Made by a program: the position numbers and the translations under genes. Under the pieces are notes generated by a model. It worked only from the letters and a program-made list of their open reading frames with translations, did no database searches and was not told the origin of the DNA. DNA of 64,000 nt from Euborellia annulipes (Eukaryota; Arthropoda; Insecta; Dermaptera; Anisolabididae), in contig JAKCPI010005251.1 in NCBI GenBank assembly GCA_023213315.1, forward strand, positions 1 through 64,000. Direction: 5' to 3'. Position 1 is the first letter of the stretch; each line of letters opens with the position of its first letter. Shown here in pieces: positions 53,979 to 64,000 of this stretch.

Positions 53979-54190
53979 AAAGATTATTGGAACATATTGT
54001 TTTGTTGTATTTGCTTGATAACAAAAAAATTAATTACGAAAATTTTTTAATAGGTCATTAAAAAAGATTATACCCGTCCCAATAATTTCTTATGAATTTA
54101 ATTCATTTAAAAAAAAAACTCCATTGAAAAAATTCCTTATAATAGTCTAGTTTTTCTTTAAGTATGTTTAGACGTCGCTCCTGAACCCCC

Positions 54191-55192
54191 TTGAAATAAT
54201 TTAAATTGAGTTAAATAATATAAAATATTTACGAAAAAAAAGTGAAAGATAAATTATGGTTAAAATTTAATAGTAAGTTATCAACTAAATTCCCTAATTT
54301 CTCATTCCTAGGAGGATTATTATCTCACGAATCAAAATCATAGTGGATAATTAGAGACCGGATTTTAAGCAAATGCTTATCGCTCAATTTTATAAGCAAC
54401 CATTTGATATTTAATTTCTATACGAATTAGAAAAACTAAGTGCATGCATTTTTTAGCTGTGCTTTTTTTGAGTTTTCACTTTTTTTCCCTTTCGTGCTTA
54501 TTTGAACTTTATTTTACGAATATTTATAATTTTTTTTTTTATTAAAAAACACTTTTTCCCATTCACACACGCATACACCAGGGACGGTATAACCCGGGGG
54601 GGGCCCCCCCCCAAAAAAAAAAAAAAAAAAAAAAAAAATTATAAGATTGTAAAAAAAATTTTTTCCGCAGGGTAAAAAAATTTGGTTCCGCAAAAAAACA
54701 AAAATTTTTCGCAGGGCGAGGCGGAATAAATTTAGTTTCTTTAAAAAAAAAAATTTGTATACTCCATTAATATGAGTAAAAATTGCTTATGAGATGCTTT
54801 TTTTTTCAACTTTTATGCTTATTTAACAACTTATTATTCAAGTTTTTTATGCTTTTTTAAGCACTTTTTTTCATTTTTTTGTGCTTTTTTGTCCGGTCTC
54901 TAGTGATAATAAACGCAGCAGAAGACAAATTACAAAGTCATCTCAATTGAAAGGCAAAAGCTTTGCTTTCAATTTAAAATGAATAAATAAAATAGCTCTA
55001 GATATAGGCTACTTTAAAGAAGAAAAAAAAAACGAGTGCAGCCCAGAACTTAATACTCAATAATAAATGAAACCTCTTTTTCTTAATAGAATTTTTTCTC
55101 TCTCTAAAACAATTTAAAATCATTGTAATTGTAAACATCTCTTAAAAATCTTTGAATTGGATGGTAATTTAAAAATCTTTAATTATATACAG
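54191..55192. other. No gene seen; homopolymers
   Basis: A G/C run at about 54594-54612 followed by about 26 A. gtgtttttttagtgc-like T-rich pieces. No open frame or family match. Confidence 0.4.
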
Positions 55193-55418
55193 TGGAACCT
55201 CGCTTAACGAGTTTAATGCGTTCCAGAATCAAACTCTTAAACCGAAACAATTTTTCTCATATAAATTAATGTAAAATACCTTAATGCGTTCCATGTCGAA
55301 AAAAAACTCTCTTAGGGCTGTTTTTTTTGCGGCTTTTTTCTTAATAAATTTCTCACAAAAAAAAAATTACAAATCCATTCCCTGATTATCTTCCTATTAA
55401 TTAATTCAATTAATTTTT

Positions 55419-56091
55419 ACTTTCTCTTACCTATGTATATATGTAATATATATATAGAGAGAAAGTATTGGATTCATGTCAAAAATTCGATGTCGAGATT
55501 TTGATGGATCTTCACGTTTTGAGGTCCCCTGAGTCCAAAAAAGTGGTTTTCGCTACATGGTCTGTCTGGGTGTGGGTGTGGGTGGGGTGTGTGTGTGTGT
55601 TCAATTTTAAGCATGAAGGAATTGAGCTATGAGGCTGAAATTTTATATTTAAGTTAAACACCCCCCGGGACCGGAAAAATAAGCTTTTAATCAAAATCGG
55701 CCAAAGAGTACTAGTACTTTACTGATGTACTTTTTCAGTTTTTTTCGATTTTCTCAAAATTTGCTGCAACGATTTTTTTTAAAATTCAAAAAATCAATTA
55801 TTTTTTAGATGCTCTTTAAAATGTATATTCTCATTTTGCAATTGAAATCTTCTGAAGACCACTTTACTCTTGTATTTCCTAGGGAAGATAGGAGAAATGG
55901 TTGCCATGGTAACAAAATATAAATATTTTCCCATACTTATAAATTTTACATCTGAATTCATATGTTCTGTACTATCGGGAACTAAATATATATCGACACA
56001 AAAAATCTGGTGTGACAAGCACAGAACACAACTTTCGATTACCGAAGGTAAGAGAAAGTTGTGTGCTGTGCGCCAGTCACATCAGATTTTT
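55419..56091 (+). repeat. Repeat A copy, full length
   Basis: actttctcttacctatgtat to cacatcagattttt. The microsatellite is gggtgtgggtgtgggtgggg. Confidence 0.92.
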
Positions 56092-56213
56092 ATTCATATA
56101 TATTTAACAATATTACACAAGTTTGAGAAAATGGTGGATCACAAGCGACACTACGATGCATTAAATTTATTTTTTTTGTAATTGTAATAACTAAATTTAA
56201 AAGTGCGCAATTA

Positions 56214-56860
56214 TTAATCCGGGGCCTCGGGAGTGAAGGTGTTACGCATGTTTTTCCCGCTAAGATGGCGTTATGTGTCATAAAACGTATTCCCAAAAAA
56301 TCAAGTACCAGTAATTCAAAAATTTGCCAAGAGATGTCAAAATGGTAGCTAATAATATTTAATGCATTTGGTTGATTTTCATTGATCTTTTAACAATAAA
56401 TACTTTATAAATGTTATTATATATTATGTATCTTTTTATAAATGCATAAAAATATATAAATATAGGCCAGATATTAACCAAAAAGCGATCAGCTGTTAGA
56501 CTAGCTCTGCCATCTATTGCAAGAATGCTGAACTAATTTGACAGTTGGTTTTTAAATAAATCATCTAAGCTTATTTTAAAAATTTCTTAATTAATATGTG
56601 ATTAATAATAACAATAAATTCATTTTTAAATTTTTAAAAATTAAAGATTATTGGGACTGATTGTATTTTTGTATTTGCTTGATAACAAAAAAATTAATTA
56701 CGATAATTTTTTATTAAGTCATTAAAACAATTATAGCTCGATGTCCCAATATTCTCTTATGAATTTAATTCATTTAAAAAAAAACGCATTGAAAAATTCT
56801 TTATAATATATTATAGTCTATAGTCTAGTTCTTTTTAAAATACGTTTAGACGTAACCCCC
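56214..56860 (+). mobile_element. MITE B copy 4
   Basis: The right end GTAACCCCC is followed by TTAA (56861-56864). The left end (taatccggggcctcgggagt) is altered. Used as the uninterrupted reference for copy 3. Confidence 0.8.
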
Positions 56861-57062
56861 TTAAATACTCGGGTATAAAAGCCAAATTATAAACTAATTG
56901 GACAGACTTTTTTTTTGACGAGTCCGTGTTTTGTACTCGTTATTCGAAAAGTCGCTCGTTAAGCGAGTCATTCTTTTGCAATTTATTTTGCTTTGTTATA
57001 TTATGCTGCTGATATGCGAATTACTCGTTATAAGAGGTGTTCGTTAAGCGTTCTACGTTGGA

Positions 57063-57145
57063 GCAAATTTGTGAAAAACAAAAAAATACAGCAAAAGTAC
57101 ATCAGTAAAGTACTAGTACTTTTTGGCCGATTTTATTGAAATTTC
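57063..57145 (-). repeat. Repeat A fragment
   Basis: agcaaaagtacatcagtaaa, gtactagtactttttggccg. Confidence 0.75.
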
Positions 57146-57709
57146 TCGAGGTAGCTACGAAATGACGAATAATCTTGAGTATAAAATTTGAATATACAAA
57201 GTTTATTCGTTTTTAAGTGATTCTCTTAACCCACATTTGTTGATATTTAACATGAACTTCATTAAATTTATTGTAAAAAAATCCTAAATTCTTTGAAGCC
57301 ACCAAATAACAGGCTCCTAAATATCGATACATGGAAATTAAAAGGTGGTAAAGGACGAAATAGCAAAAATGAGTTATATACCGAGTGGGCCAAAAGTGCA
57401 TGGACGTATTAGAGGACATTTTTAAAGTTGCTGATCGTACATAATGTGGGGCCTTTAGGGCTACAAATTTAAAATATTTTTGTTGTAATTGCACTTCTTA
57501 TACGGGGTGATCCATATTAAAGTTATGTTTTTTTAATATTATTGCATATTTGGATTCTACGGCCAATTTTAGTATGACTTCATGTCATGGAATGTATTCC
57601 AAACCAAACCGTTTAGCCGCAAATCGGGGTTTTGTGAAATAACTGCTGGCTGAAAATTGAAAATCGTGCGAACCATAAAACTTAGGGGACTGTTCTTTTG
57701 TGATGTTAC

Positions 57710-58800
57710 CAGGGGCGCCGGAACGAATTTGAATCAGGGGGGCAAAAAATTTTTTTTAGAAAATTAAAATAATTTAACATGTTCAAATAGTATAAAACTA
57801 AAACAAAAACAAATCTACTATAAAACTTTAAAAATTTTAAATAAAATCACAATTTTAATAAAATTAAAATTTTAAAAAATCTGGTGTGACAAGCACAGCA
57901 CACAACTTTCTCTTACCTTCGGTAATCGAAAGTTGTGTACTGTGCTTGTCACACCAGATTTTTTGTGTCGACATGTATTTAGTTTCCGACAGTAGGGTAC
58001 AATTGAATTCAAGATGTAAAATTTATAAGTATGGGAAAATATTTATATTTTGTTACCATGGCAACCATTTCTCCTATCCTTCCCTATGAAATACAAGAGT
58101 AAAGTGTGCTTCAAACAATTTTGTGGGCAAAACGAGAATATACATTTGAAAGAGCATCTAAAAAATAATTGATTTTTGAATTTTAATCAAAATCGTTAGA
58201 GCGAATTTTGAGAAAATCGAAAAAAACTGAAAAAGTACATCAGTAAAGTACTAGTACTCTTTGGCCGATTTTGATTAAAAGCTTATTTTTCCGGTCCCGG
58301 GGATGTTTAACTTATATATAAAATTTCAGCCTCATAGCTCAATTCCTTCATGCTTAAAAGTGAACACAGACACACACACACCCACCCACACACCCACCCA
58401 CCCACACACCCACCCACAGACAGACCATGTCGCGAAAACCACTTTTTTGGATTCAGGGGACCTCAAAACGTGAAGATCCATCAAAATCTCGACATCGAAT
58501 TTTTGACATGAATCCAATACTTTCTCTCTATATATATATTACATATATACATAGGTAAGAGAAAGTAAAAATTTGCTACTGATTTTATCAAAAATTTTTG
58601 AAAAAAATCTGGAAAAAAATGAATTTCTTACTCTTTTAATTTTTTTTAATTTAGAAGATTTTATTTTTCAAGAGTAAAAATATATCATTTTTAAAAATAA
58701 ATGAAATAAAAGAAGAAATTTTGCCCCCCCCTCTGTCCCCCCCCTAGGGATGCCAGGGGGGGGCAATGTACCCTTGCCCCCCCCTGTTCCGGCGCCTATG
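57710..58800. mobile_element. hAT-type MITE F, 8-bp TSD, hosting repeat A
   Basis: CAGGGGCGCCGGAAC and, reverse-complemented, CATAGGCGCCGGAAC as TIR; TSD GATGTTAC at 57702-57709 and 58801-58808. Its own length is about 395 bp without repeat A. Confidence 0.9.
57875..58571 (-). repeat. Repeat A copy, full length
   Basis: aaaaaatctggtgtgacaag to aggtaagagaaagtaaaaa. The microsatellite is (CA/CCCA)n at 58366-58420. Confidence 0.93.
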
Positions 58801-59121
58801 GATGTTACTAACCATGAAATGTACTGTATGTATGCCAGATGAGTAACCCGAAATTACGGACAGCAGTTTTTTCACAAAAACCCGATTTGCGGCTAAACGG
58901 TTTGTGTTAGAATACATTGCATGACATAAAGTCATACTAAAATTGGCCGTAGAATCCAAATATGCAATAATATTTAGGGGGTTCCATTTAAAAAAACATA
59001 AGTTTGATATGGATCACTCTGTATAACAAGCGCAATTCCAAGAAAAATATTTTAAATTTGTAGTTCTTTACGATCTTTTAATTATAGATCTATGCCGTGA
59101 CTTAACATGTATTTATTTGTC

Positions 59122-59153
59122 GACGTTTCTGTCGCAATCACAACCTTCTTCAG
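59122..59153 (-). other. Hammerhead-like hairpin motif
   Basis: Minus: CTGAAGAAGGTTGTGATTGC then GACAGAAACGTCGAC; partial TTGT/GCGA-type stem. Confidence 0.35.
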
Positions 59154-59404
59154 GACAATAAATCAAAGTTTATTTAATTTCCTTGGATGCTTCGTCTTCT
59201 GTATCCAATTAATCAAAGATGTTTGAATTTATAAACTTGAAATGTGCTTGTTTTGTTTGAAAAAATTTCTTCGGTAGTTAATTGATTAAATAAAGTAACT
59301 TTCTGTTCTAGGTCAAATATTAACGTAGGAGGTCAAATAAAAGAGGCAGAAACAAATTTATTGCCAGGTTATTTACAATCCTTAAAATAATCAAATGAAA
59401 TAAA

Positions 59405-59535
59405 TTTCAGAGATAGAACATTAGTCTCTGGTGCCAAAGGTCGAGAGTTCGTATCCCGCCCCAGGCGAAAAATTGAATTAGATACCTAGTAAATAAAATA
59501 AATAGGCTCGGGGTCTAAATGGCCTTTTTTCATTT
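59405..59535 (+). mobile_element. SINE T copy 3
   Basis: B-box-like gtcgagagttcgtatcccgc, then ccaggcgaaaaattgaatta and gggtctaaatggcc. Joined tail to tail with copy 4. Confidence 0.65.
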
Positions 59536-59680
59536 AATTTAAGGTCTTTTTCGGCATCTGAGGCCATTTAGACACCGTCCCTATTTATTTTATTTACTAG
59601 GTATCTAATTCAATTTTTCGCCTGGGACGGAGTGCGAACCCTTGACCTAGGAACTCTGAGTCATAGGTCAAAGGTCTAAA
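59536..59680 (-). mobile_element. SINE T copy 4, inverted
   Basis: ggtctttttcggcatctgag and gccatttagac give the tail module in reverse; cgcctgggacggagtgcgaa is the B-box side. With copy 3 it forms an inverted pair. Confidence 0.65.
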
Positions 59681-59959
59681 AAGGCCCTAACAAATTTAAA
59701 AAAGAAAAAACTGCCCTTTTACCTAAAGAAACTTGTAATTGGAAAGAACATGTGACTTTATTCAAGGCTGCCTTCATTTCTCTTTTAGCTTTTTTTGACC
59801 TTAAACCTGAACTTGTTTTTAATACATAACAAGACCAATATAAATAAAAATTGCAAATTTCTCCTAGAACATTGAAGTTTGTTTCTCACTCCACACCGAT
59901 TGTCATTATTTGCTTACTCATTGGACTCACTCATCAACACATCGTTAATTTAATTAATA

Positions 59960-60300
59960 ATAATCGAACCTGTAGCATTCGACGAGGTCCTCGGTGCGCC
60001 GGCATGGAGACTCGTAACCTCCTCCTCCAGCCGAGCACACATACACACACACATAGACACAGAGGAGATGAGCTTGATTGAATGTTGGTTGGTTGGTTGT
60101 TGTTGTTGTGGACACGAGAGCTCAGAACAGACTAGATTTGTTTGGCAACAGGTTGTTAAGTCTCCAAGAAGCCGTGAAGAAGGGGAGGAGGAGAAACAAG
60201 AAGAGTGCCTCCAATAAATGGGGTGGGGAGAGAAAAGTGTACATCTCTCTCTCTCTCTCTCTCTCTTTCATTTCTCCTAAAAAATCATCTGTCCAAAAAC
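59960..60300. other. GC-richer segment with microsatellites, possible UTR
   Basis: gaggtcctcggtgcgccggc, cctcctcctccagccgagca, (CA)n, (TTGG)n/(TTG)n, purine-rich aagaaggggaggaggagaaa and (TC)n at 60245-60266. Not repeat-like; resembles the segment at 8.4-8.7 kb. May be a promoter or 5' UTR; no convincing coding frame. Confidence 0.22.
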
Positions 60301-60597
60301 CACAAAAAAATTAAGCAAATTCCCTTCAAAGGGGGAAAGTAGTTCGGGAGAAGGAAGAAAGTTGCAAGTAGATCCACATTTGGTAAAGCTGTCTGTCTGT
60401 CTGTCGTCAAGTGCAAATATACCTATTACAATAAACTAAATAAATAGCCCTAATTTCTTCTTCGAAGGCGTGGAATGACTCTCTCTCTCGACTCAAAGAC
60501 GGCTTTTGTTTCTTTTATTAAAAACTAAAATCAAGATAAATGGACTAATAATTACTAAGCGTAATTGTTGCCTATTATTATCTTATAATTATTTTTT

Positions 60598-61402
60598 ACT
60601 TTCTCTTACCTAGATATGTTATTGTACAGGCTATAGAGAGAAAGTATTGAATTCATGTAAAACATTTGATGTCGAGATTTTGATGGATATACACGTTTTG
60701 AGGTCCTCTGAGTCCAAAAAAGTGGTTTTCGTAACATGGTCTGTCTGTTCAATTTTAAGCATGAAGGAATTGAGCTAGGATATTGAAATATTATATTTAA
60801 GTTAGGTCTCTCCCTGGCACGTGACAGAAAGCTTTTGATCAAAATCAGCCAAAAAGTACTAGTACTTTACTGATGTACTTTTTCAGTTTTTTTTTTCGAT
60901 TTTCTCAAAATTTGCTCTAACGATTTTGATTAAAATTCAAAAATCAATTATTTTTTAAATGCTTTTTAAAATGTATATTCTCATTTTGCCCTTGAAATCT
61001 TTTGAAGCACACTTTACTCTTGTGCTTCATAGGATTTAAATAGGAGAAATGGTTGCCATGGTAACAAAACTCGACACAAAAATCTGGGGAGATTTTTTTT
61101 TAATAAAACATTCACACTTTTTCTCATTCACTCTCACATTCACAATGTCTTTTCGGCAACTCAGGCCATATAAGACATTTCGATAACCGTTATTGATTTT
61201 AATATACATATATGGGGTCCAGGCATTCTTATTTAAGCTATTTGGTATCCAATTGGCTTAAATAAAATCATCGGACTGCTGGGGTGAACCCGCGAAGTTT
61301 GGTATACGAGGTTAGCGCTAACCTCTACACCAAGCCAGGCAACACTGGAGGAGACAAACACAGAAAAAAAGTTGTGTGCTGTGCGGCCAGTTACTCCAGA
61401 TT
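60598..61402 (+). repeat. Repeat A copy, SINE in its terminal palindrome
   Basis: Parts 60598-61092 (actttctcttacctagatat to aaaaatctggggaga) and 61354-61402 (caaacacagaaaaaaagttg to gttactccagatt). Middle third between ccatggtaac and tcgacac is deleted. Confidence 0.85.
61093..61344 (-). mobile_element. SINE S copy 11, inside repeat A
   Basis: Tail at the left (cattcacactttttctcatt), head at the right (gaggttagcgctaacctcta). Imperfect TSD ctggggaga / ctggaggaga (61084-61092, 61345-61354). Confidence 0.85.
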
Positions 61403-62700
61403 ATTTTTTATTTGAATTTTAAGTCACTCGGCTTACTGAGCTTAATTACCATTTTATCTTTATGAATATTAAGGATATTATAGAATAGAATATTAGTCCC
61501 GATGGCTTCAGGTGGCTGATCAACTCTCTTGTTCCTGGCAAGCCACCTATCCCAGATTTAGCAGAGCTTGGAGTTGCTTAACCACAACGATTGTGTCATC
61601 GTTTGGGTTCCTTTTTATTTTATTTGAGATTTGTCTAAAATTTTTATTTTTATTCGTTCATTCGTCGTTTTTATGTTTGCTGCTCACATTTGATGACGAC
61701 CACGAGTCATTCGAGCTAAGAGTGGATTGTTCTCATCGCCTCTCTGACAGGGGAACTTCACTACGAAATCTTTTTAATCCTATTATTCTGGTTAATTTTC
61801 AAGTTGTAATATTTTTTTTTAATAATGTGTTTGCATTTTCATTATAAAATGGAACAAATCATTTATTGTATTTTGTTCAATTGCAATGTCATTAATTATT
61901 TGTAATTTTTTCCATTTTCATAACAAATGGAAACTTTAGCTAATTGGTTTTTTCATTAGCTATAAATTAGTAGCCAATGTAATTTATTAGTTGCTAAAGC
62001 TTTATTTTATTTAGGACTTTTATTAAAAATAATATCATAGGTAGGGATATTATTACAAATTGAATTAACTTAACAAAAATGTTTGCACATTGCCAACGGC
62101 TAAAGGCCTGATCAATTAAAAAAATGAATTTTTCTAATATAAAGTGCAGTTATTTCAATTTATTTGCTTTGTTGTCTGGGATGGGCGAAATGGAATTAAT
62201 GTGGCACAAAATGGGATTGTACAATTATTTTCTATTTATAGATGTTAACCCGGAAGCTTTATGTGTCCAATATGCAGGCCTACCTATAGAACCATTGAAA
62301 TTTCTAATATTTTGGGGATACTAAAAGAACCTTTTATTAATTTTTCGGTTTGATTAAACTTAAGGATTTATTATAATAAAAAATTCACATGGCATATATG
62401 TACTTGTCAGACGCAATGATCTCTAAATTATTATTAATTAGAATGAAAAATTAGCCGAGTCACTCAAGTCTCAACTTGATTTATTAAGTTAACATTAATC
62501 AGTGGCAAAAGATTCGTCTGATAAAATTAGACACGTAACATATTAACTCTATAAAAATTTGAAAGCTAGCTATGAAATATTTTTTTTTTATCTTGTTTTG
62601 CTTTTTGAACTCAAGAATTCATTCATTTGATTTATTCATTTGTTGAGGAAATTTCATTTTTCACTATTTTGAAATGAAAAGATTATTTTTTTTTGGGAAT
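61403..62700. other. No gene recognised; one open frame
   Basis: Plus 61512-61847 encodes MADQLSCSWQATYPRFSRAW, a Phe/Leu-rich middle and SFELRVDCSHRLSDRGTSLR. Composition is a little above the background, and ttgtgtcatcgtttgggtt/catttgatgacgaccacgag form a loose inverted repeat, so a TE piece is likely. The rest is AT-rich. Confidence 0.25.
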
Positions 62701-62706
62701 AGTTTA

Positions 62707-63368
62707 CAAAAAATCTGGTGTGACTGGCGCACAGCACACAACTTTCTCTTACCTTCGGTAATCGAAAGTTGTGTACTGTGCTTGTCACACCAGATTTTTT
62801 GTGTCGACATGTATTTAGTTTCCGACAGTACGGTTCATTCGATTTTCAAGATGTAAAATTTATAAGTATGGCAAAATATTTATATTTTGTTACAATGGCA
62901 ACCATTTCTCCTATCTTTTCTATGGAGTACAAGAGTAAAGTGGTCTTCAGAAGATTTCAATCACAAAATGAGAATATACATTTTATTGAGAATCTAAAAA
63001 ATAATTGATTTTTGAATTAAAAAAAAAATCGTTGGAGCGAATTTTGAGAAAATCGAAAAAAACTGAAAAAGTGCATCAGTAAAGTACTAGTACTTTTTGG
63101 TCGATTTTGTTCAAAAGCTTCGTGTCACGTCCCATGGGGGTGCCTAACTTAAATATAAAATTTCAACCTCCTAGCTCTTTTCGTTCTTGAGATATTTTGT
63201 TCACAGACACACAGACAGACAGACCATGTCGCGAAAACCACTTTTTTGGATTCAGGGGACCTCAAAACGTAAAGATCCATCAAAATCTCGACATCGAATT
63301 TTTGACATGAATCCAATACTTTCTCTCTCTATATATTAACATATATATAGAGGTAAGAGAAAGTAAAA
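62707..63368 (-). repeat. Repeat A copy, full length
   Basis: aaaaaatctggtgtgactgg to gaggtaagagaaagtaaaa. Very close to the copies at 4731 and 57875. Confidence 0.93.
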
Positions 63369-63407
63369 CAAATTGGCATTGAGTTTCATATTTTATGTAG
63401 ACTTTTT

Positions 63408-63915
63408 ACTTTCTCGTACCCTATATATGAAATATATAGAGAGAGAAAGTATTGCGATCATGTCAAAAATTCGATGTCGAGATTTTGATGGATATACATG
63501 TTTTGAGGTCCCCTGAGTCCAAAAAAGTGGGTCCCGCAAATTGGTCTGTGTGTGTGTGTATGTGTGTGTGTCTGTGTGTATGTATGTGTGTGTGGACAGA
63601 TTTTTAGCATGAAGGAGTTGAGCTAGCGGATTGAAATTTTATATTTAACTTAGGTACCTTTGAAGAATCTCAAAATAAGCTTTTGAACAAAATCGGCCAA
63701 AAAGTACTAGTACTTTACTGATGTACTTTTTCAGTTTTTTTCGATTTTCTCAAAATTCCCTCCAAGGATTTTTTTTTTAATTCATAAATGAACTATTTTT
63801 TAGATGCTCTTTAAAATGTATATTCTCATTTTGCCGTTGAAATCTTCTGAAGACCACTTTACTCTTGTTCTTCATAGGAAAGATAGAAATGGTTGCCATG
63901 GTAACGGAATTTAAA
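63408..63915 (+). repeat. Repeat A copy, 3' truncated
   Basis: actttctcgtaccctatata to ggttgccatggtaacgg; palindrome missing. Lies only about 40 bp from the previous copy, inverted. Confidence 0.88.
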
Positions 63916-64000
63916 TCTTTTTCTTTTTATTAGATTAAAAATCAATTATTATTTAAATTCCCATTTTTTTTAAATTTATTTGTGTCTTTAATTGTTTCAA

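Larger units (their letters stand above)
52585..54190 (+). mobile_element. MITE B copy 3, with repeat A and a SINE inside
   Basis: gtgttacgcatgtttttccc to gctcctgaacccccttga. Interrupted at 52965-53665 (repeat A) and 53696-53978 (SINE S copy 10). Copy 4 (56214-56860) gives the uninterrupted order. Confidence 0.85.
55193..57062 (+). mobile_element. Pogo/Tigger-like MITE K copy 2, hosting A and B
   Basis: CAGTGGAACCTCGCTTAACG at the left, a pogo-type TIR. The element seems to resume at about 56890 (gtcgctcgttaagcgagtca, gtgttcgttaagcgttctac). Repeat A (55419-56091) and MITE B copy 4 lie between. The right terminus is worn. Confidence 0.5.
57452..59068. mobile_element. Foldback FB9 with about 265-bp arms, hosting MITE F and repeat A
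   Basis: Arms 57452-57709 and 58801-59068: ctacggccaattttagtatg against catactaaaattggccgtag, and aaccgtttagccgcaaatcg against cgatttgcggctaaacggtt. About 85-90% alike. gggtgatccatatt at the left pairs with atatggatcac at the right. Confidence 0.82.

Noticed and set aside
58332..58517. Trp/Gly/Val-rich open frame
   Set aside because: Translation of the CA/CCCA microsatellite in repeat A.
1..64000. CRISPR arrays, operons, ribosome-binding sites, riboswitches
   Set aside because: No regularly spaced short repeats. Introns, SINEs, LINEs and mariner elements mark this as animal DNA.

Overview
This is animal nuclear DNA, strongly AT-rich by eye and dominated by transposable elements. Nothing bacterial, viral, rRNA-like or CRISPR-like was found. 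The one gene that can be assembled with confidence is a four-exon minus-strand gene (19911-28168, 323 residues). It has a signal peptide, a two-cysteine region, a long hydrophobic block and an Ala-Tyr/Tyr-rich tail, the layout of Osiris (DUF1676) proteins known mainly from insects. With mariner-, Gypsy- and Jockey-like elements around it, this suggests an arthropod, probably a hexapod. The species cannot be named from the sequence.

Layout. 1-8.3 kb: repeat copies, an internally deleted mariner (2067-2987), foldback elements and SINEs. 8.4-8.7 kb: a GC-richer, exon-like segment. 8.9-10.5 kb: a retrotransposon LTR carrying a nested SINE (itself carrying a MITE) and a second MITE. 10.5-19 kb: scattered repeat A copies, LINE 3' ends and a 46-base G run. 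19.9-28.2 kb: the Osiris-like gene, whose 5.1-kb intron 2 holds two kinds of LINE, a foldback and a decayed mariner. 28.3-28.9 kb: a miniature Gypsy-like element with 80-bp LTRs just upstream of the gene. 30-64 kb: almost entirely nested repeats.

The commonest repeat, called A here, is about 650-700 bp and has some 25 full or partial copies. It has a 5' hairpin, a central TCTG/TGTG microsatellite and a terminal palindrome of about 90 bp, and is always flanked by T runs. The second, S, is a tRNA-headed SINE of about 215-285 bp with 11 copies, several with target-site duplications. Others are SINEs with related tails (T and a 5S-like type), TTAA-flanked MITEs (B, D, L), hAT-type MITEs with 8-bp duplications (F, I), TA-flanked MITE O, and inverted-repeat (foldback) elements. 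Many foldbacks carry a recurring hairpin motif resembling a hammerhead-ribozyme core. Insertions within insertions give a relative age order in several places.

No two genes here can be shown to work together: apart from the Osiris-like gene and a few weak exon candidates, coding stretches are remnants of transposases or retrotransposon polyproteins. Coordinates were set by eye; repeat edges may be off by a few bases where copies have diverged.
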